This document shows positions 23,163 through 34,108 of a stretch of DNA of 64,000 nucleotides, in pieces. Every line of letters starts with the position of its first letter. Position 1 is the stretch's first letter. The stretch is from NCBI GenBank assembly GCA_029237695.1, contig CM055279.1:24555919-24619918 (forward strand). Reading direction: 5' to 3'. This DNA comes from Conchocele bisecta. Its lineage: Eukaryota > Mollusca > Bivalvia > Lucinida > Thyasiridae. The position numbers and the translations under genes are program-made. The notes beneath the pieces were generated by a model, which was not told where the DNA came from, searched no databases, and saw nothing but the letters and a program-made list of their open reading frames with translations.

Positions 23163-23890
23163 GGGGCCGTTGTATGTTCGTAAATGCAAATTGAGGATCG
23201 TCTGAAAATATTAATTGATGGATTTACATTTACTCGAACATAGACTGCAGCCTATGTTCAATAAATGTAAATCCAACAATTGTTTACAAGAAAATATTGT
23301 TAAAGAAACATGCCCACTCAGTAGGCACAAACTTTTCTTTCTATCAGAGACATCACCCGAGACATTTTCTGGCAAAATAAACATTCATTCTCCATTACCC
23401 CACGTATTGTTTGGTATTATAAATACATTTTATATCAGACATAAATTTTCACACTGATGTCAGGGGCAACAACTGTGTTTCCCTACAATGTTAACGGGCA
23501 TTACCATTTATTCTCTGCATTTATTTTTTTGATTTGCAATGATCATATTTTCTAATCTGTCGAAAATTTTATTTTTTCAGATGACAAATTTAATTAGTAC
23601 ATGTATAAATAATTAAAAAATAGCATGCCTCATTTGCATATGAAAATAGCCTGATACCACCGCATGTCACTATCAGTAAAATAAATATTATATAAATGAT
23701 TATAGCTGTATAGCGGGTACTTCTAATTTTTAGAACTGGTGGAATAGTGAACAATTATACACTTATTTAATTCATATAAAGAACAGTTTGTGCTACTGAG
23801 TGGGCATGTACCTTTAACGTAAAAATTACAGACTATCATAAGTTTGCACTTACGAACATTATAGTCGTACAAAGTTTAGTGAACCGATCC
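23163..23890 (+). mobile_element. Foldback MITE family C copy 8, split by D4
   Basis: GGGGCCGTTGTATGTTCG on the left and GTACAAAGTTTAGTGAAC on the right. The C body is interrupted at its GTTAA site. Confidence 0.85.
23300..23817 (+). mobile_element. Kolobok/T2-like MITE family D copy 4, inserted in C8
   Basis: TTAA at 23300-23303 and 23814-23817. Removing the element and one TTAA restores the ATTGTTAA.GT..AATTTACAG sequence of family C. Direct proof that D duplicates TTAA. Confidence 0.9.
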
Positions 23891-24057
23891 GCTGATGCGC
23901 AAGACTTCCCCTCAATGTGGCCATGGCACCGCGCAGTCCAATTAGAACCCACAGCATCTGAACATAGCATCAGTGGGTGCCATCCTCAAAATAATCAAAC
24001 AGAATTACTTTGTTTACACATTTTGAACAAGCTCAGAATGCTTTACAGCCAATGGCC

Positions 24058-24370
24058 CAGTAGCCTATTTCACCAACATTGCAAATACTTATCTGGCAAA
24101 GTATGCTTCGAGGAAGAAATTTTCAATTTAAGGATAAATTTATTAATTTTTATTATACTGAATTTATTACATTATCACAGCCATTTTGGCTGTGATAATG
24201 TAATAAATTCAGTATAATAATTCTGCATACTTTTCATCATCAACTATATGCAGAGGTTAGTTTTCTGTCCTTATGCTACAATGGGAGCCATGCCAAATAA
24301 ATGATTACTCCCTGAAAGTATACTTTGCTACATAAGTATGCTTTGCAATTTTGATGAAATAGGCTACTTG
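24058..24370. mobile_element. MITE family R copy 3
   Basis: CAGTAGCCTATTTCACC to GATGAAATAGGCTACTTG, with the perfect centre ATTATCACAGCCATTTTGG. Confidence 0.85.
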
Positions 24371-24470
24371 ATTGATATTAATTATGTGTGCAATATTAAC
24401 TGTGTTAATCAGAGGCTCTTATATTTAATGATATGTCATATTATATGTTGCACGTCTAGTCTAGTCATCT

Positions 24471-24972
24471 GGGGGCCGTTTCGCTAAACTTTGTATGACT
24501 AAAATGTTTCAATTGTAAGTGCAAAATTATGATAGTCTGTATAAATTTCACATTAACAATGTTTTCTTGCAAACAATTATTGGATTTACATTTATTGAGT
24601 ATGCAGCCTATATTCAACAAATGTTTGTTTGTTTATTGGTGTTTAACGGCCTATCAACAGCTAAGGTCATGTAAGGCCAGGCAAACGGGTTCGATCCCGT
24701 TTTGACCAGCTGCATTGTGGGGAAAATCCCAAATATTTACATCGAGAAAAAATATATTCAGCCCTGAAATTAGAATAACCTGACCTGGTGCCAAACCAGG
24801 TCTCCAGTCGGAATTCCGGTAAGGATGAACCCCGATCGTTAAATTACCCATCGCATGCTCCCACCTGCCACCCACTTCAACAAATGTAAATCCATCAATT
24901 GGAATTTCCATACGATCCTAAATGTGCACTTACAAACATTTTAGTCGTACAAAGTTTAGTGAAACGGCCCCC
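24471..24972 (+). mobile_element. Foldback MITE family C copy 9, split by S1
   Basis: GGGGGCCGTTTCGCTAAAC to GTTTAGTGAAACGGCCCCC, interrupted in its centre by a retroposon. Confidence 0.85.
24625..24875 (-). mobile_element. SINE-like retroposon S1 with 12-bp target duplication
   Basis: TTCAACAAATGT is duplicated at 24613-24624 and 24876-24887. Read on the minus strand it ends in an AATAAACAAACAAA-type tail. Two B-box-like blocks are visible: GGGGTTCATCC near the 5' end and GGGATCGAACCCG (a perfect T-arm-like hairpin) further in. The tail and TSD length indicate target-primed insertion. Confidence 0.8.
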
Positions 24973-24975
24973 AAC

Positions 24976-25274
24976 TCTACATGTGGTTGTGACTGCAGAA
25001 ATAGGGCTTATGGTATTTGTGATCAGTGTCGATCCAGATGAGCCTGTGTTCTGTGCAGTCTAATCAGAATCTGCATTGACCGCCGTTCAGTCAGTGATTG
25101 GCCTGTCATGCTTTTAACAAACCTTATCCACAGGTTGAAGTAACGGACCGAGGTTTATAAATACGACCTCAGTCCGTTACTTCAACCTGTGACCTAATCA
25201 TGCCACAGGTGTATGCCATCAGAATAGGAGCCAGACTGGCCACAAATGTCATAAGCCCCATTTCTCGAGTCACA
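24976..25274. mobile_element. MITE family P copy 2 with an internal palindrome
   Basis: GTGACTGCAGAAATAGGGC to GCCCCATTTCTCGAGTCAC. A palindrome (CCACAGGTTGAAGTAACGG / complement) at 25128-25193 interrupts it; a half copy of that palindrome occurs at 31680. Confidence 0.7.
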
Positions 25275-25289
25275 TATAAATATGTTGAG

Positions 25290-25520
25290 CTACATTTGTC
25301 GTTTCTGCTGCCGTTGCTTCGACGACTTCTTGCTCTGCTTGGCATTTGAGCTCTGATTTATGCCGACCTTCGTACTGTGACCAACTTGACCTCTGACCTT
25401 CGGCCTACAGATGCCAAGGTCATTTTCCCACATTGGCAGCTGGCTCCTCACCATTGCCCAGTAGTTCTTCTGTAACAAAATACATAGTTTGTCAGACAGC
25501 CTAGTAAAGTCCCAGGGTTT
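25290..25520 (-). CDS. Candidate terminal exon of an unidentified gene
   Basis: On the minus strand an open frame reads KPWDFTRLSDKLCILLQKN and WAMVRSQLPMWENDLGIC, then a Lys/Gln/Ser-rich basic tail and a TAG stop at 25290-25292. Two acceptors are possible: ACTAG before CTGTCTGAC, or TTGTTACAG before AAGAACTAC. The first fits the phase of one frame of the candidate exon at 27986-28109, the second the other frame. The composition (Trp, amphipathic helices) looks like real protein. No domain recognised. MITE P2 begins about 16 bp after the stop. It is probably not chordin, which has its own better-supported last exon at 35752. Confidence 0.35.
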   Translation of the reverse strand, partial: KPWDFTRLSDKLCILLQKNYWAMVRSQLPMWENDLGICRPKVRGQVGHSTKVGINQSSNAKQSKKSSKQRQQKRQM

Positions 25521-25559
25521 CAGATACAAACACAACAGAAAGTCCTCGGGTTTGGTGAC

Positions 25560-25930
25560 TTAACACGAGTGCCGAAGGTCACAATATACGCCCGTCGAGG
25601 CAAGGCCAGTCAACAAGGGGAGATAACTCATCTTGATGTGATAAACATGTAAACCAAATTTGGTTACGATACGTCAAGTAGAACTTACATGTATTGCGTG
25701 GACAAGGATACGGAGTCGGAAAATTAAAAATGTCCGCCAAGGGGAGATAACTTATCAGATTTTTTCAAAATCAATAGGCTTCTTCATCTTGCCGTGATAA
25801 ACATGTATACCAAATTTGGTTACAATCTGTTAAGTAGAACTCTAGTTGCATGGACAAGCTGTGCTCCGCCCGCCTGTACAAGGTGAATACATAATACGTC
25901 CCGTTTTTTCAAACGGCGTATAAAAATGTG
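25560..25930 (+). repeat. Dispersed repeat family Y-related
   Basis: Two near copies of AAGGGGAGATAACT..ATC..AAACATGTA.ACCAAATTTGGTTAC (about 25616 and 25739) followed by GTGCTCCGCCCGCC. Bases 25931-26035 unassigned. Confidence 0.5.
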
Positions 25931-26035
25931 TCTATTATGCTTAAATATACACAATGCAATATTTAGATATTATGTTTATCAGGCTCTGCTAGATTGGTAG
26001 AAATCATTAAATAGCAGGGAAAGTCCAATATATAT

Positions 26036-26452
26036 CAAGGTGCATGATCATGTGGTTGAAACAACAACAACATCAATGGCCAAAAGTGATTGAAAGCGCA
26101 CCCACTCCAAAGTAAGTATTATTTGATATTTTCATTAATAGGCAACAAATTTTGATGAAATATGGTTCAGCTAACGCGTCTTCATGGGCTGCATTTGGTT
26201 GTCCTGGTAGTTCTGCACATACTTATGTTGTTTTTATGTCAGTAGCCACGGAAATCGATTCTTCGCAAAAACGACAGAAGTTTGGGCCAAAGTACCGAGA
26301 CCATCAAATGCAGCTTAAAAAGATGCGCCATACTTCATCAAAATCCGCTACATAATAAGGACAAAATAAATGAACACGTACTTTGAATCGGAGAGCTTCT
26401 GGAAGTCTCAGCACTTGTTGTTGTTGTTGTAACCACGCGATCATACACCTTG
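26036..26452 (+). mobile_element. hAT-like foldback family G copy 3
   Basis: CAAGGTGCATGATCATGTGG to CGATCATACACCTTG. Flanking TATAT (26031-26035) and TACAT (26453-26457) match 4 of 5. The ORF inside is an artefact of the arms. Confidence 0.75.
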
Positions 26453-26619
26453 TACATGTATATCCAGGCATTATGTGGGAACATGCAACGACATTACATG
26501 ACGTACCTGTAGTGTGGAAAATCTAGGGGTAGGAGATGTCGTCAGGACTTCATGTATCGATTGCCGAGCTTGTCTAAAATCCTGCAACATTTTTAAAAGT
26601 AACATTCAATTAGATGTAC

Positions 26620-27190
26620 ATACAGAGCCCCCCATAAGTTTTGTATCTGAAGAGTATTCAGGCCCGTACGCAGGGGGGGTGCGACGGGTGCGTACGGACC
26701 CCCCTAAATTTGCCGAGGTCCGCTATTTTTCAAACAGTAATCTCAAAAAATCTTGAAATGCATTAATATACAGGTAATTTGCATGAAAATGCCACCGTTG
26801 AAATCCGAATTTAAATGACATAAAATGCAGGAGAGTGCATTTCAGGCCATCTAGGTTTAGACAATTTCAAGGGGGTGCAGGGGGTGCATCAAGGGCGAGC
26901 CCCATGTAGTGGTACGCCCCTAGCGTACACGCGCCACTACATGGGGCTCGCCCCTGACGCAATAGAAAATCCTGCGTACGGGCCTGGTATTATACCCCCA
27001 GATTGCAAATTAAATGCATATTTTACTTTTACAAATGTATTGATTGATTATCCTTATTAAATAGGGAACAAAATAAAAATTCGCTTATGTGAGCTGCAAA
27101 AAGCAAACACTGTTTGCTGAACTAAGTAAATTTTCACGACTCAATTTGAAAATCAATGCGTATTTTCACATTAGGAATCTTATTGTTTTA
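26620..27190 (+). repeat. Duplicated segment AK1, split by I2
   Basis: Matches 28155-28440: CAGAGC.CC.ATAAG..TTGTA, CTTATTAAATA..GAACAAAAT, GAGCTGCAAAAAG.AAACAC. The match is interrupted at GTATT by element I2. Bases 27191-27678 are unassigned, apart from GTTGCCGGTCAA, shared inverted with 28570. Confidence 0.65.
26659..26986. mobile_element. hAT-like MITE family I copy 2, 5-bp duplication
   Basis: CAGGCCCGTACGC to GCGTACGGGCCTG, with target duplication GTATT at 26654-26658 and 26987-26991. The empty site is visible in AK2 near 28197. Confidence 0.9.
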
Positions 27191-27678
27191 CATCTTTTTA
27201 TTGCAATTCATAGAACAGCGATGTTGCCGGTCAATAGAGTGACATGAATGACAACGACGAAGAATATCTTGTATTTTAAGGACGTCAAAAATGCTTTAAC
27301 GAATCCACAATGCCGCGCGACGTTACGTGGTAAATATTAAAGCATAAACGCACAATGTGACTGCAAGATTAACAGCATCGACAATTGCTGAAAATGTTGT
27401 ATGGTCAGGTAACTTTTCAGAGCATTCCTACATAACAGCTATGTTATCTATGCCAAAGTCGGTGATTTGCAAAATGTTGTAAGCAGCTACTGAAAATGTG
27501 AACTAAAAAAATATTTATACACAGATTTGACTACAAGTCACAAACATAATCATGTTTATAATTATAAAATACTTATCATGATTGTGGTCAGACTGTTATA
27601 CTTGACCATGTAAGACATAAGTATGCAGATTGTAATTAACCCCATCAACACTACATACTTCATGTGGCAGTCACTGTC

Positions 27679-27874
27679 CAGGGATTCCGCGGGGGAAAAT
27701 AAAAAAATCGCCACTTCAAAAAAAATAAAACAATTGGCGATAAAAAATTACAATTAAAAAACAAAAATCAAAAAAATAATTCTCCGAAAAATGTAGTTTT
27801 TTATCGCCTTTTTATCGCCAATTGCTTATTTTTATCGCCAATTGCGAAAGTGGCGATCGCCAGCGGAATCCCTG
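27679..27874. mobile_element. Foldback MITE family N copy 1
   Basis: CAGGGATTCCGCGGGGG to CCAGCGGAATCCCTG, with repeated TATCGCCAATTG inside. No clear target duplication here. Copy 2 (57993) has one. Confidence 0.8.
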
Positions 27875-27985
27875 AAACAGTGGATACCTTTCTAATCAGA
27901 ATCTTCACAGTAGAATGTTCCATTTATAATCTAGCAAAAATAAAATAGCAGACACTGAAAGGCTTAATCACAATCGCTGCTTTAC

Positions 27986-28109
27986 CTGTAGAAGTTGTTC
28001 ATTTCTAGAATAAGCCTGCTCCAAGTTTCCTGCCTCTCTTTGGTTTTTGCGGTCAGTGCCATGGCGATATGCGACTGAGCAGCTGAGGAGAGCCTCCCTT
28101 CTAGACAAT
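27986..28109 (-). CDS. Candidate internal exon of an unidentified gene
   Basis: On the minus strand a CTGTATTTCAG acceptor precedes and a CTACAG/GTAAAG donor follows a 124-bp segment. Two frames are open. One gives CLEGRLSSAAQSHIAMAL and KERQETWSRLILEMNNFYR; the other gives EALLSCSVAYRHGTDRKNQ ending at a codon boundary (CAG). Each frame can be joined to one acceptor of the 25.3-kb exon. The first frame looks the more protein-like. Its entry phase also matches chordin exon 13, so an alternative chordin tail cannot be excluded. No family recognised. Confidence 0.4.
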
Positions 28110-28154
28110 CTGAAATACAGAAGATTCAATAAATGGTAAATAATGCGGTCAATA

Positions 28155-28440
28155 ATATACAGAGCTCCAGATAAGATTTGTAGCTACAGAGTATTGTACC
28201 CCCATATTTTGAAATTCAATGCGTAATTTTACTTTTAAAAATGTATTATTGATTTTCTTCCTTATTAAATATTGAACAAAATGATAAAAAATAAAATAAT
28301 CTCTTATTTGAGCTGCAAAAAGTAAACACTGTTTGCTTTTTGCAGCTCAACTAAGTAAATTTTCAACTTTATTACAGTATTTTCACTACTCAATTTGAAA
28401 ATCAATGCGTATTTTCACATTGCTGTGTGTATGTTGTACT
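28155..28440 (+). repeat. Duplicated segment AK2 (no insertion)
   Basis: Paralogue of 26620-27190 lacking element I. It carries an extra GTTTGCTTTTTGCAGCTCA inverted pair. Bases 28441-28669 unassigned. Confidence 0.65.
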
Positions 28441-28669
28441 GCCACTTTTTGATAATCAATGCATATTCTGCTTCTAAAAGTTCAGAATGCAAACACCCAT
28501 TAGATATATTGCGCTTACATCCAATTACAGGTGTATTATACATTAGACCCACGTGATGTCGCGCCATGTTGTTGACCGGCAACGTCGCTGTTCCAGGAAT
28601 TGCGACAAATTGACGTAAAAATATATTATTCTTAATTTTAACGCCATATTTTGTTATTTACAGTAATAA

Positions 28670-28802
28670 AACGATGGGCTGTTGCTTTTACTGGGGGTGT
28701 ACAATACATTTGGTCTGTTTACAGTTTGCGAGGATTCCTTTGGACTCTACGCACTTTAAACAGACCAAATGGCAAATGTAGTGTGCACCCCAGTAGCATG
28801 GT
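28670..28802. repeat. Imperfect palindrome
   Basis: TACTGGGGGTGTACAATACA and ATTTGGTCTGTTTACAG pair with TTTAAACAGACCAAATGG and TGTGCACCCCAGTAGCA. Confidence 0.8.
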
Positions 28803-28917
28803 GCATTATTTCATGATAATCATATCACATTGTTGAATAAACAGCATGCAATGTTATTACTACCAACTGAAATGAATAATGCACATTTGTCCGGATATTG
28901 GTTCCGCCGATTATACA

Positions 28918-29145
28918 TCAGTCGATAAGAAAACAAACTTCAGTGTACATTTCTTCGTGTAGCCGAACTAGCTGCAGTTCTTTCGATGTCCATTCATTTA
29001 GCCGCCCATTAAACGATGTATCAACAGCTGGAACCCTCTGTCCCGTCATAGTATCAGCGAATAAATCGTAAACTAATAAAATGGTCGTAAAATAGTTTAT
29101 TTGTTGTTGTTGTTGTTGTTGTTGTTTTGGTTGTGATGGAAGCAT
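28918..29145 (-). other. Possible coding segment with a CAA tract
   Basis: The minus-strand frame reads YDLFADTMTGQRVPAVDTS and NGRLNEWTSKELQLVRLHEE, then stops. It is preceded by (CAA)8, which reads as polyglutamine. An ATTAG acceptor at about 29070 is possible. No domain recognised. It may be chance. Confidence 0.25.
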
Positions 29146-29289
29146 ATTTGACCATCCGTTACTTTTTCAAGCCGTCTACACAGAGAATAATTAAAATATC
29201 GAGGTTTAATAAAAAAAATACGTAGGTTCTGGCATAATAAATTGGATTCTATGCATACTATTATTATCAAACGCTCACACTCACTCACT

Positions 29290-29483
29290 CTCTGTTGTCT
29301 TTACCTCTATCTCTCTCTCTCCGGCCTCCCCCTCTACCGCTCTCTCTCTATGTACAGTCTATTGCACGTGTTAATTTGTATCGTTGACTATCATCATCTT
29401 TGCATTGTTTTCGTCGTCGTCGTCGTCGTCGTCCTCCTCCTCCTCCTCCTCCTCCTCCTCATCATCATCATCATCATGATGAT

Positions 29484-29528
<45 letters not shown>

Positions 29529-29660
29529 GATCTTCACATCTTCATCAACATCATCAGAAGCAACAGCATTAACAGTAGCAGCAGTAGCACTAACAACAAC
29601 AGCAGCAGCATCATTATAAGTAGCAGCGGAAGCAGTACCATCATCATTATAAGCAGCACC
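29290..29660 (+). repeat. Compound triplet microsatellite cluster
   Basis: CTCT runs (29310-29348), (CGT)n at 29411-29431, (CCT)n at 29432-29458, (CAT)n at 29459-29527 with one strand reversal (CATGATGATATCATC), and CAG/CAA-type triplets to about 29620. Long low-complexity ORFs here are not genes. Confidence 0.95.
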
Positions 29661-29843
29661 AGCAGCGTAATAATCATAAATAATGTGGCCATCACTTACT
29701 TACCTTTACTGGTTTATAATTCCGAATTCAACTGGTCAGAGAACATTTAATTGTGCTGTTGTTGTTTAATTTTTCGTTCGCATACGTGAACAGATTCAGA
29801 GCTGACATAAAAGTAACAGAGAATGACGAAATATGGAGTAATC

Positions 29844-29951
29844 TACGGAACGCCAAATCTGCATAAACTAAAATAATTAATGTTAACTCTAGCATTAATT
29901 ACTTGGAGCTAGCAATAATTATTTGAGTCTATGTACATTTGGCGTTCCATA
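29844..29951. mobile_element. L element copy 1, compact form without an array
   Basis: TACGGAACGCCAAATCTGC to ACATTTGGCGTTCCATA, 108 bp, with 6-bp duplication GTAATC (29838-29843, 29952-29957). The ends match the 1015-bp array-bearing copy at 58370. Confidence 0.85.
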
Positions 29952-30036
29952 GTAATCGGTTAGATATATACGTCATGTAGTAAAACTAATCAGAATATTG
30001 TGACCTAGAAGAGTAGTGGATCGTGATTCTGTTCAA

Positions 30037-30537
30037 GTAAAGGTCCATGCCCACTCAGTAGGCACAAACTGTTTTTCATATCAGAGACATCATCTGAGAA
30101 ATTTTCTGGCAAAATAAACATTCAGTCACCATTACTCCACGTTTCGATTGACATTATCACACATTTTATATCAGTCGTAACTTTCCACACTGATATCAGG
30201 GGCGATAACCGGGTTTCCTTAAAATGTTAATGGACATTTTTATATTCTGTATTTTCTTTGATAATATGCAATTATCATACTTTATAATCTGTCGAAAATA
30301 ATATTTTAGATTACGCATTTAATGAGTATTAATAATTAAAAAATAGCATGCCTCATTTGCATATGAAAATAGGTTGATACCAACGCGCGTCACTATCAGT
30401 AAAATAAATATTACTAAATGATTATATAGCAGCCACTCGTAATCTTTAGACCTGGTGGAATAGTGACACAATTATACACTTATTTAATTGATATATTTAA
30501 AGAACATTTTTGCCTATTGAGTGGGCATGACCTTTAA
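30037..30537 (+). mobile_element. Kolobok/T2-like MITE family D copy 5
   Basis: AGGTCCATGCCCACTCAG to GAGTGGGCATGACCT followed by TTAA (30534-30537). The left site has decayed to GTAA. Confidence 0.8.
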
Positions 30538-31430
30538 GGAGTGACTATATAGAATATGACTTTTTGTTTCAAATGTAGTAGAATCATACATGTGACTGAA
30601 TATCTATATAAAGTATATCTGACCCGGTTCTTCTTAGTATTATAAAGGGCATTGAGTTGCCATCTCCGCCATATTAGTTTTTAGATGCTATCGGACAGTT
30701 TTACCACTTGGAGCGTTTGACACGTACAGCCAACACTATGGCAGCAAATATAATAACATTTGGTGAACTATGTCCCAGATATATAGAACGACAACGTCCT
30801 ATACATTTTATTTTAGCAGACTACACAAAACGCTAGATATCTAAGCGTTTCTACCATCACTCACAAAATATACAACGGCCACTTTTCCATGTGTAAAATG
30901 TCAACCTGGTGCACTGTCTATTATTAGAAGTACATTTGACACAGGTAAAAGCCGTATTTACTCGCATAGCAGACAAGTAGACAGTAGTAAAACTACACTC
31001 AGATAACTGATTACAGGTCATGGTAATACAGGTATATATCTACAGCACTGTGTATTGTTCTTACTGTTACACAGTCTTTACTGAATTCTCAAACATTTTA
31101 ACAAAGAGTCAACAAACCCTTCATATATCAGACTTTGTATATAAATTTGATGAAAACAACGCATAGCACTCTATTGTAGGATGTATCCGCATCATGTTGC
31201 ACCAAATTTTATTCATGTGTTTGTCATATAATTAGTGGTATGTGTCAAACGCAGTAAGAGGTAAAACTGGCCGATGGCTGGTACACACTAAGATGGCCGA
31301 CATGACAACTACATGCACCGTGTGGGATATAGTAAGAAGACAATGTTCACATGTATGTTATGCATATATCCCTTCACATTTACGAAGCAATTATGCATGA
31401 ATCATTGGATTATCAGGGTCCCCACGGGTC
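30538..31430 (-). mobile_element. 0.9-kb foldback element family A copy 2 (reverse, uninterrupted)
   Basis: Reverse counterpart of 3238-4536 without element I. The site reads GCATCATGTTGCACC. The inverted arms GTTTGACACGTACAGCC and GGTATGTGTCAAACG are intact. It directly follows a D element, as copy 1 does. Confidence 0.75.
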
Positions 31431-31918
31431 CTCGTTATCTCTTGTATGGACAAGTCCGATAAGTGTGGCTACCTCCCGTTCACAGTTGTGACAGGGTAGC
31501 TTCCCTTGACAAATACCTCTTTAACTACACTTCCTATATTCCTATTTCACCAACACTGTCTGGACTGACTTTATGGAACCTTATCGTTTGCTTCAAAGAC
31601 AATAGTTTCATAATATGATTTATTTGTGTTATATATAAGTTATACAGATAATCAGTCTGATTGATTATCAGTATAAGGTCACAGGTTGAAGTAACGTACC
31701 AAGGTCTATACATACATTAAATATACATAAAAGTATAAATAAGTGGGAAAAAATAATTTGATAAAAAAATATGTTTACTCCCTGTTAGAACACAATACTG
31801 GTATAATTATACGTCCCCTGGAGGTTGTGAATGAATTACAATCGATTTCCCGCTCTACCAGCAGCTGGTTCTACCCATGGTGTGCCTTGTACATTACCGC
31901 CTGAGCTGCCAATATTTG
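31431..31918. other. Unassigned, with half of a known palindrome
   Basis: CACAGGTTGAAGTAACGTACC at 31680 is one arm of the palindrome at 25128. Otherwise nothing recognised. Confidence 0.4.
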
Positions 31919-32319
31919 CATGGGCTGATTCAGGGGGGGGGGGGGGTGACCCGGCGCGCGCCCCCACCCCTAAAATTCGCCGAGTAAAGATTTTTTACAA
32001 GTTACAAGGCACGTTTAATGCCAAGTGCCATGTATTCCATGCATTTTTCAGTCGTTGTCTTATTGTTTCAAAATTTAAACGTTTTCAATCAAAAATCATG
32101 TCTAAACGTACTGTGACAGTGTCAATATGTTTGCTCCAAAATGCGCCAGAACGCAGGAAATGCGATGTAGATTTCAAAAAATTTCCCCCTAGCGCTAAAG
32201 GTCGACTATTTTACAATAATTGACTATATTATCAAACGAGCATAGCTCGTTCGATAATATAGTCAAGTATTGCAAAATAGTTACGCCCCCCCTAACCCGA
32301 AATCCTGAATCCGCGCCTG
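31919..32319 (+). mobile_element. hAT-like MITE family J copy 1, 5-bp duplication
   Basis: CATGGGCTGATTCAGG to CTGAATCCGCGCCTG, with target duplication ATTTG at 31914-31918 and 32320-32324. Contains a G tract and an ATTATCGAACGAGC-type palindrome at 32221-32268. Confidence 0.9.
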
Positions 32320-32373
32320 ATTTGTCAATTTCTTTATTTCAAAATACTTAAATACTATGCTTTAAATCAATCA

Positions 32374-32424
32374 GCTTGATTGTCTGAGCCTGAGCTGTAC
32401 TACAGCTCAGGCTCAGACAATAAA
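32374..32424. repeat. Short palindrome
   Basis: TTGTCTGAGCCTGAGCTGTA and its complement. Bases 32425-32920 are unassigned. Confidence 0.85.
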
Positions 32425-32920
32425 ACTGCTTGATTGCGACTTGCCATTGCCAATATATGTTCAGAAACGTTGATAATCTAAGCCAGATTAACGCAGCCGG
32501 TTGTATAGGGGCTTGGGACTTTTAAACAAAGGAAAACAAGCAACAACAAAACCAACGGTTGTCATCTAGTATATACATGTGTACAATTATATACATTTTG
32601 CATATACTATTTTATAAAAATAATAAATTACATTTTGTACAAATTGATAATAGGTAGTTACCAAACATAACTATGTTGAACAATTCTGCAGTAACCAGGA
32701 ATCAACTCTTCCAACGTTTCGGCGCAAGCCTTTATCAAGGAATTACTTTCAACTAAACGTTAACTCGCACCCTTTTTAGAGTTCACAAGGTTTATTTAGA
32801 AACATAAATATTCCAGGTTCTTAGCAAAATGAGTGTTCGCTTTGTGATACAAGCATGGAATTTGGCGGAGTTGTAAAGACTCATATTTTTTCAGATATGC
32901 AGCCATCTCAGAGTGGGTGG

Positions 32921-33560
32921 TAGGTGGGAGCGTGCGATGGGTAATTTAACGATCGGGTTTCATCCATACCGGAATTCCGACTGGATACCTGGGGGCCGTT
33001 CCACTAAACTTCTTACGACTAAAATGTTCGTAAGTGAAAACTTATGATAGTCTGTAAATTTCACATTGACACTGTTTTCTTGTAAACAATTGCTGGATTT
33101 ACATTTATTGAGCATAGGCTGCATATTCAGCCTATGCTCAATAAATGTAAATCCATCAATTTAAATTTCCAGACGATCCTAAATTTGCACTTACGAACAT
33201 TTTAGTCGTAATAAGTTTAGTGAAACGGGCCCCAGGTTTGGCCCTCACATACGTCTTTGGCATTTTGTATGTGACAGTTGAATCTGGTTATACCCCTTAT
33301 GTGAGTACAACGATTTTTCGTAATCCTATTTTAAGGGAATGTGCCAAGTGACATTAATATGGTATGGCACCAGGTCAGGTTATTCTGATTTCAGGGCTGA
33401 ATATACTTTTTCTCGATGTAAATATTCCGCTCGGATTTTGGGACCCCCCCCCCCCCCCCCACCAATGCAGCAGGTTTAAATTGGGATCGAACCCGCTCGC
33501 CCGGCCTTACATGACCTTAGCTGTTGATATACCGTTAAACTCCAATCCACACACACAGCC
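32921..33560 (-). mobile_element. SINE-like family S copy 2, split by C10
   Basis: GGTGGGAGCGTGCGATGGG ... CGACTGGATACCTGG, then (after C10) TGGCACCAGGTCAGGTTATT ... GGGATCGAACCCG ... CCGTTAAACTCC. An 18-base C tract is at about 33445-33462. Confidence 0.75.
32991..33233. mobile_element. Foldback MITE family C copy 10, inserted in S2
   Basis: GGGGGCCGTTCCACTAAAC to GTTTAGTGAAACGGGCCCC, sitting inside the S sequence at its CCTGG.TTTGG site. Confidence 0.85.
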
Positions 33561-33719
33561 ATCTCAGAAAGAAATATATAATAATAATAATAAATATAAT
33601 ACTATACATGTACGTCTACATGTAATATCTCTAAGACTTGCACATCATGAACACAACTACATGTACATTTAAGACATATCTCATATCACCCGTACACAGA
33701 GTTTGTCTCCAGATTATTA

Positions 33720-34099
33720 CAAGGTGCATGATCACGTGGTTACAACAACAATAACGTCGCCCACTCCAAAGTAAGTATTATTTGATATTTTCCTTAATAT
33801 GCAACGGATTTTGCTGAAATATGGCACAGCAAACGCGTCTTCATGAGCTGCATTTGGTGGTCCAGGGAGTTCGGCACAGACTCGTAGACACGGAAATCGA
33901 TTCTTCGCGAAAACGACACAAGATTGGGCGAAAATACAAAGACCACAAAATGCAGCTTAACAAGACGCGTTTGATGCGCCATATTTCATCAAAATCCGTT
34001 ACGTAATAAGGACAATATAAAAGAATACGTACTTTGAATCAGATGGATTCTGGAAGTTTCAGTACCTGTTGTTGTTGTTAGTATCACGTGAGCATACGT
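33720..34099 (+). mobile_element. hAT-like foldback family G copy 4
   Basis: Starts CAAGGTGCATGATCACGTGG. The right end is degraded to CACGTGAGCATACGTGAG. Arms with AAACGCGTCTTCATG and AACAAGACGCGTTTGATG. Confidence 0.75.
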
Positions 34100-34108
34100 G
34101 AGTAACAA

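Noticed and set aside
29242..29750. Ser/Ile/His-rich ORFs of 116-125 residues
   Set aside because: Translations of CAT/CCT/CGT microsatellites; several frames are open at once.
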